From Sedimentisphaerales bacterium (GTDB lineage: Bacteria > Planctomycetota > Phycisphaerae > Sedimentisphaerales > Anaerohalosphaeraceae): DNA of 64,000 bases. The stretch lies in the NCBI GenBank assembly GCA_028282905.1, contig JANQGW010000223.1:24677-88676 (forward strand), written 5' to 3'. The translations under genes and the position numbers were made by a program. Below the pieces are notes generated by a model, which saw nothing but the letters and a program-made list of their open reading frames with translations, did no database searches and was not told the DNA's origin. This document shows positions 61,943 through 64,000 of this stretch, piece by piece (position 1 is the stretch's first letter; each line of letters opens with the position of its first letter).

Positions 61943-63561
61943 GTTCGATGGCGTGCAAAATCATCAATCGGCTTTGGATTGCCTCTATGCGGCATCAATA
62001 TTATTCCTTTCAGCGATCTTTGTTTCAGATCGGTCAAGTCCAGACTGATTACCTCCAAAGACTTCTCGCTGAAAATAGCAATACTGAATATGGTCGAAAG
62101 TATGGGTTTTCAGGAATTGATTCAATTAAGGAATACCAAAACAAAGTACCTTTGTCGAAATACTGTGATTATACAGAATACATCGAATTAATAGCACAGG
62201 GCCAAAAAGGCATACTCACTCACGACAGGGTTCGTATGTTCGAACCATCAAGCGGCAGCACCTCAGCTTCGAAAATGATCCCTTATAATAAAGCCCTCAA
62301 GAAAGAATTCAACAGAGCAATTTCTCCCTGGCTCTATTCGATGTATCACAATAATCCGCAGCTGCTCGATGGTAAGGCTTATTGGTCAATTTCACCAGCT
62401 ATGGATAAGCCTGAAAAGAAAGGAGAATTAAAAGTAGGCTTTGACGAAGACTCTGACTACCTTGGCTTTTGGGGAAGAAGTCTTTACAATCAGATAAGTG
62501 CCGTGGATTCATCCTTAGCAAACGAGTATGATCTTGAAACCTTCAGGAATAAAACACTCGCCAGATTATTACTATGTGAAGAGCTATCTCTTATATCCAT
62601 TTGGAATCCAACTTTTTTGACTTTACTACTTGATCACCTTCTGCAAAATAAAGAAAAAGTTTTGTCAGAAGCAATAAAGCTTTGCAGAGACAAACAGAAT
62701 AGCAGGCTAGACAAACTTAAGGATATGCTTTCGGATATATCAGAAAAACAGGGCCTTCAGGGTATTTGGCCAAACCTCACCATGATAAGTTGTTGGAAAG
62801 ATGGCATGTGCCAATTCTATGCAAATCAGCTCAGTGAATACTTTCCGGACACTGAGACTCAAGGCAAAGGCCTTATTGCGACTGAGGCTTTTGTGTCTTT
62901 ACCATTTTTACCTGGCCGTGATCCTGTCCTTGCTGTGAACTCGCATTTTTTTGAATTCATTGACGAAGCCAATGGTCAAATATATCTGGCCGATGAATTA
63001 GTTGTTGGCAAAACATATTCAGTTATAGTTTCAACAGGCGGCGGCCTTTATCGCTATCAGTTAGAGGATATTGTCGAAATTACGGGGTTTATTGATTTGT
63101 CTCCAACAATGCGTTTTATTTCGAAGTCGGGACATATTTCTGACATGATGGGCGAAAAATTACATGAAAGGCATGTTAAAGACTGCTTCAAACAGGCTTT
63201 TAAGAAATACAACATGCAACCGGAGTTTTTTCTTTTGACGCCAATAAAGAACGAAAACTCCGGTGTCAGATACTGTATCTTTTTACAAGATCGCAGCCTT
63301 ACCCAGAAAAAAGTGGATGATTTCCTTTTGGATTTTGACACTATGCTTCGAGAAAACTTTCATTATGATTACTGCCGAAAACTCGGACAGATCGACAATC
63401 CAGCCTTATTCCAAATTTCTTCTGATGGATTAAACACATACCACAAAGAAATGCTAACAAGGAACATTGGTCAAGGGGATATTAAACCAATGTGTCTTGA
63501 CCATCATAGCAATTGGGACCAACTATTCAGTGGAGCTTATTATACAATCACTGAAGAATAA
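61939..63561 (+). CDS. GH3 auxin-responsive-promoter-family acyl-adenylate amide synthetase
   Basis: 540 aa; GTG 61939 with GGGAG upstream, ATG 61948 also possible. ANL-fold GH3 features: RVRMFEPSSGSTSASKMIPYN (ATP-binding loop) appears near residue 100, AYWSISPAMD, GLIATEAFVSLPF, and the C-terminal STGGGLYRYQLEDIV. GH3 enzymes activate a carboxylate as acyl-AMP and join it to an amine. As the last gene of the cluster it may link an acyl group to an amino acid or amino lipid built by the radical SAM enzymes. Confidence 0.9.
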   Translation: MSSMACKIINRLWIASMRHQYYSFQRSLFQIGQVQTDYLQRLLAENSNTEYGRKYGFSGIDSIKEYQNKVPLSKYCDYTEYIELIAQGQKGILTHDRVRMFEPSSGSTSASKMIPYNKALKKEFNRAISPWLYSMYHNNPQLLDGKAYWSISPAMDKPEKKGELKVGFDEDSDYLGFWGRSLYNQISAVDSSLANEYDLETFRNKTLARLLLCEELSLISIWNPTFLTLLLDHLLQNKEKVLSEAIKLCRDKQNSRLDKLKDMLSDISEKQGLQGIWPNLTMISCWKDGMCQFYANQLSEYFPDTETQGKGLIATEAFVSLPFLPGRDPVLAVNSHFFEFIDEANGQIYLADELVVGKTYSVIVSTGGGLYRYQLEDIVEITGFIDLSPTMRFISKSGHISDMMGEKLHERHVKDCFKQAFKKYNMQPEFFLLTPIKNENSGVRYCIFLQDRSLTQKKVDDFLLDFDTMLRENFHYDYCRKLGQIDNPALFQISSDGLNTYHKEMLTRNIGQGDIKPMCLDHHSNWDQLFSGAYYTITEE

Positions 63562-64000
63562 AGTGAACAACTCTGCAAAAAGTTATTAAATACGTTAACT
63601 TCTTCACTTTCGCCAATCGTATCAATAATATTGTATACAAATTCAATATTATTTCAATTTATCTAAGTGTATTCAGAATCAGTATTCGCTCCAATAATCA
63701 AGCGATGGCTGTTCATTGATCTTGACGAATTGCCTTACATCTTCGGCGGCCTGCTTCCATTCGAGTGATGTGATTATTTGTCATTTTATGTAAAATACAC
63801 AACTTCGACAGGGGCCTATCAGGGGTATAATGAAATTCGCTGGATGTAGGAAATCGGTAAATTTCAAAGCAAGCAGGGAACTGTGACCAAATTTTAAATT
63901 CAGTAAACTACTACCGGCTGAAAGCCGGTAGCTTTAGGTTGGCGTCGAACTCAGACTAAAGTCATCGTTCTCCGCTTGAGACCCTGAAATTTTCGCCGCC
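63562..64000. other. Intergenic region at window end
   Basis: 439 bp without a recognisable gene. Apart from the palindromic hairpin at 63911-63931, nothing clear is seen; the sequence is AT-rich near the GH3 stop and no U-tract terminator is obvious. Confidence 0.5.
63911..63931. repeat. Palindromic hairpin, REP-like
   Basis: CTACCGGCT and AGCCGGTAG form a perfect 9-bp stem around GAA. It is followed by CTTTAGG rather than a U-run, so it resembles a repetitive extragenic palindrome more than a terminator. Confidence 0.5.

Noticed and set aside
63911..63931. Rho-independent terminator of the GH3 gene
   Set aside because: The hairpin lies about 350 bases after the stop codon and lacks a U-tract; described as a palindromic repeat.

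Overview
The window looks like a chromosomal segment of a planctomycete, most plausibly of the Phycisphaerae/Sedimentisphaerales type. The clues are several Cys-type sulfatases, secreted enzymes ending in dockerin-like calcium repeats, a pseudopilin with an H-X9-DG tail motif, and an LPS-core kinase/glycosyltransferase set. This is inferred from gene content alone; there is no rRNA or other phylogenetic marker here.

Region 1 (1-22.0 kb) is a sulfated-polysaccharide utilisation locus. A LacI-family repressor (cut by the window start) faces an operon of a PhoD-like phosphatase and two sulfatases. It is followed by a chondroitinase-ABC-like PL8 lyase, an enolase-superfamily enzyme, a large GH42-like protein, a GH27 alpha-galactosidase, a third sulfatase, a uroporphyrinogen-decarboxylase-family protein and a GH2 enzyme. 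Related CG-centred operators (consensus TTAATCGATTAA) lie in the repressor's own promoter, before the phosphatase/sulfatase operon, and just downstream of a good promoter for the 10.99 kb gene, suggesting one autoregulated regulon.

Region 2 (22.0-26.3 kb) holds unlinked genes: a pseudopilin, a PGPGW membrane protein, a PqaA-like hydrolase with a dockerin-like tail and an HD-domain hydrolase.

Region 3 (26.4-36.3 kb) is the most striking part, an RNA-repair island. A divergently placed RtcR (CARF plus sigma-54 AAA+ activator) faces a sigma-54 promoter. All following elements lie on one strand: tRNA-Leu, a tRNA-like gene with a broken acceptor stem, a structured stretch, a slipin, eight closely packed tRNAs, rtcA, rtcB, prfH and a methyltransferase. 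Several tRNAs are non-canonical: leucine or serine anticodons on class I bodies, a tRNA-His without encoded G-1, and U1-U72 mismatches. Downstream of rtcR lie a coiled-coil protein and an ADP-ribosylglycohydrolase. Together the genes suggest a response to tRNA cleavage: sense broken tRNA, reseal it, rescue stalled ribosomes and supply replacement or decoy tRNAs.

Region 4 (36.5-52.6 kb) makes surface glycans: membrane glycosyltransferases, a flippase-like protein, a PseB/SpsF/NeuB-type nonulosonate-like cluster with a decayed pseI copy, and a waaG-waaP-tandem kinase LPS-core operon.

Region 5 (53.2-63.6 kb) is a compact nine-gene cluster: three MoaA-like radical SAM proteins, a small membrane protein, two cobalamin-dependent radical SAM proteins, two acetyltransferase-like proteins and a GH3-family acyl-amide synthetase. 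I do not recognise it as a described pathway.
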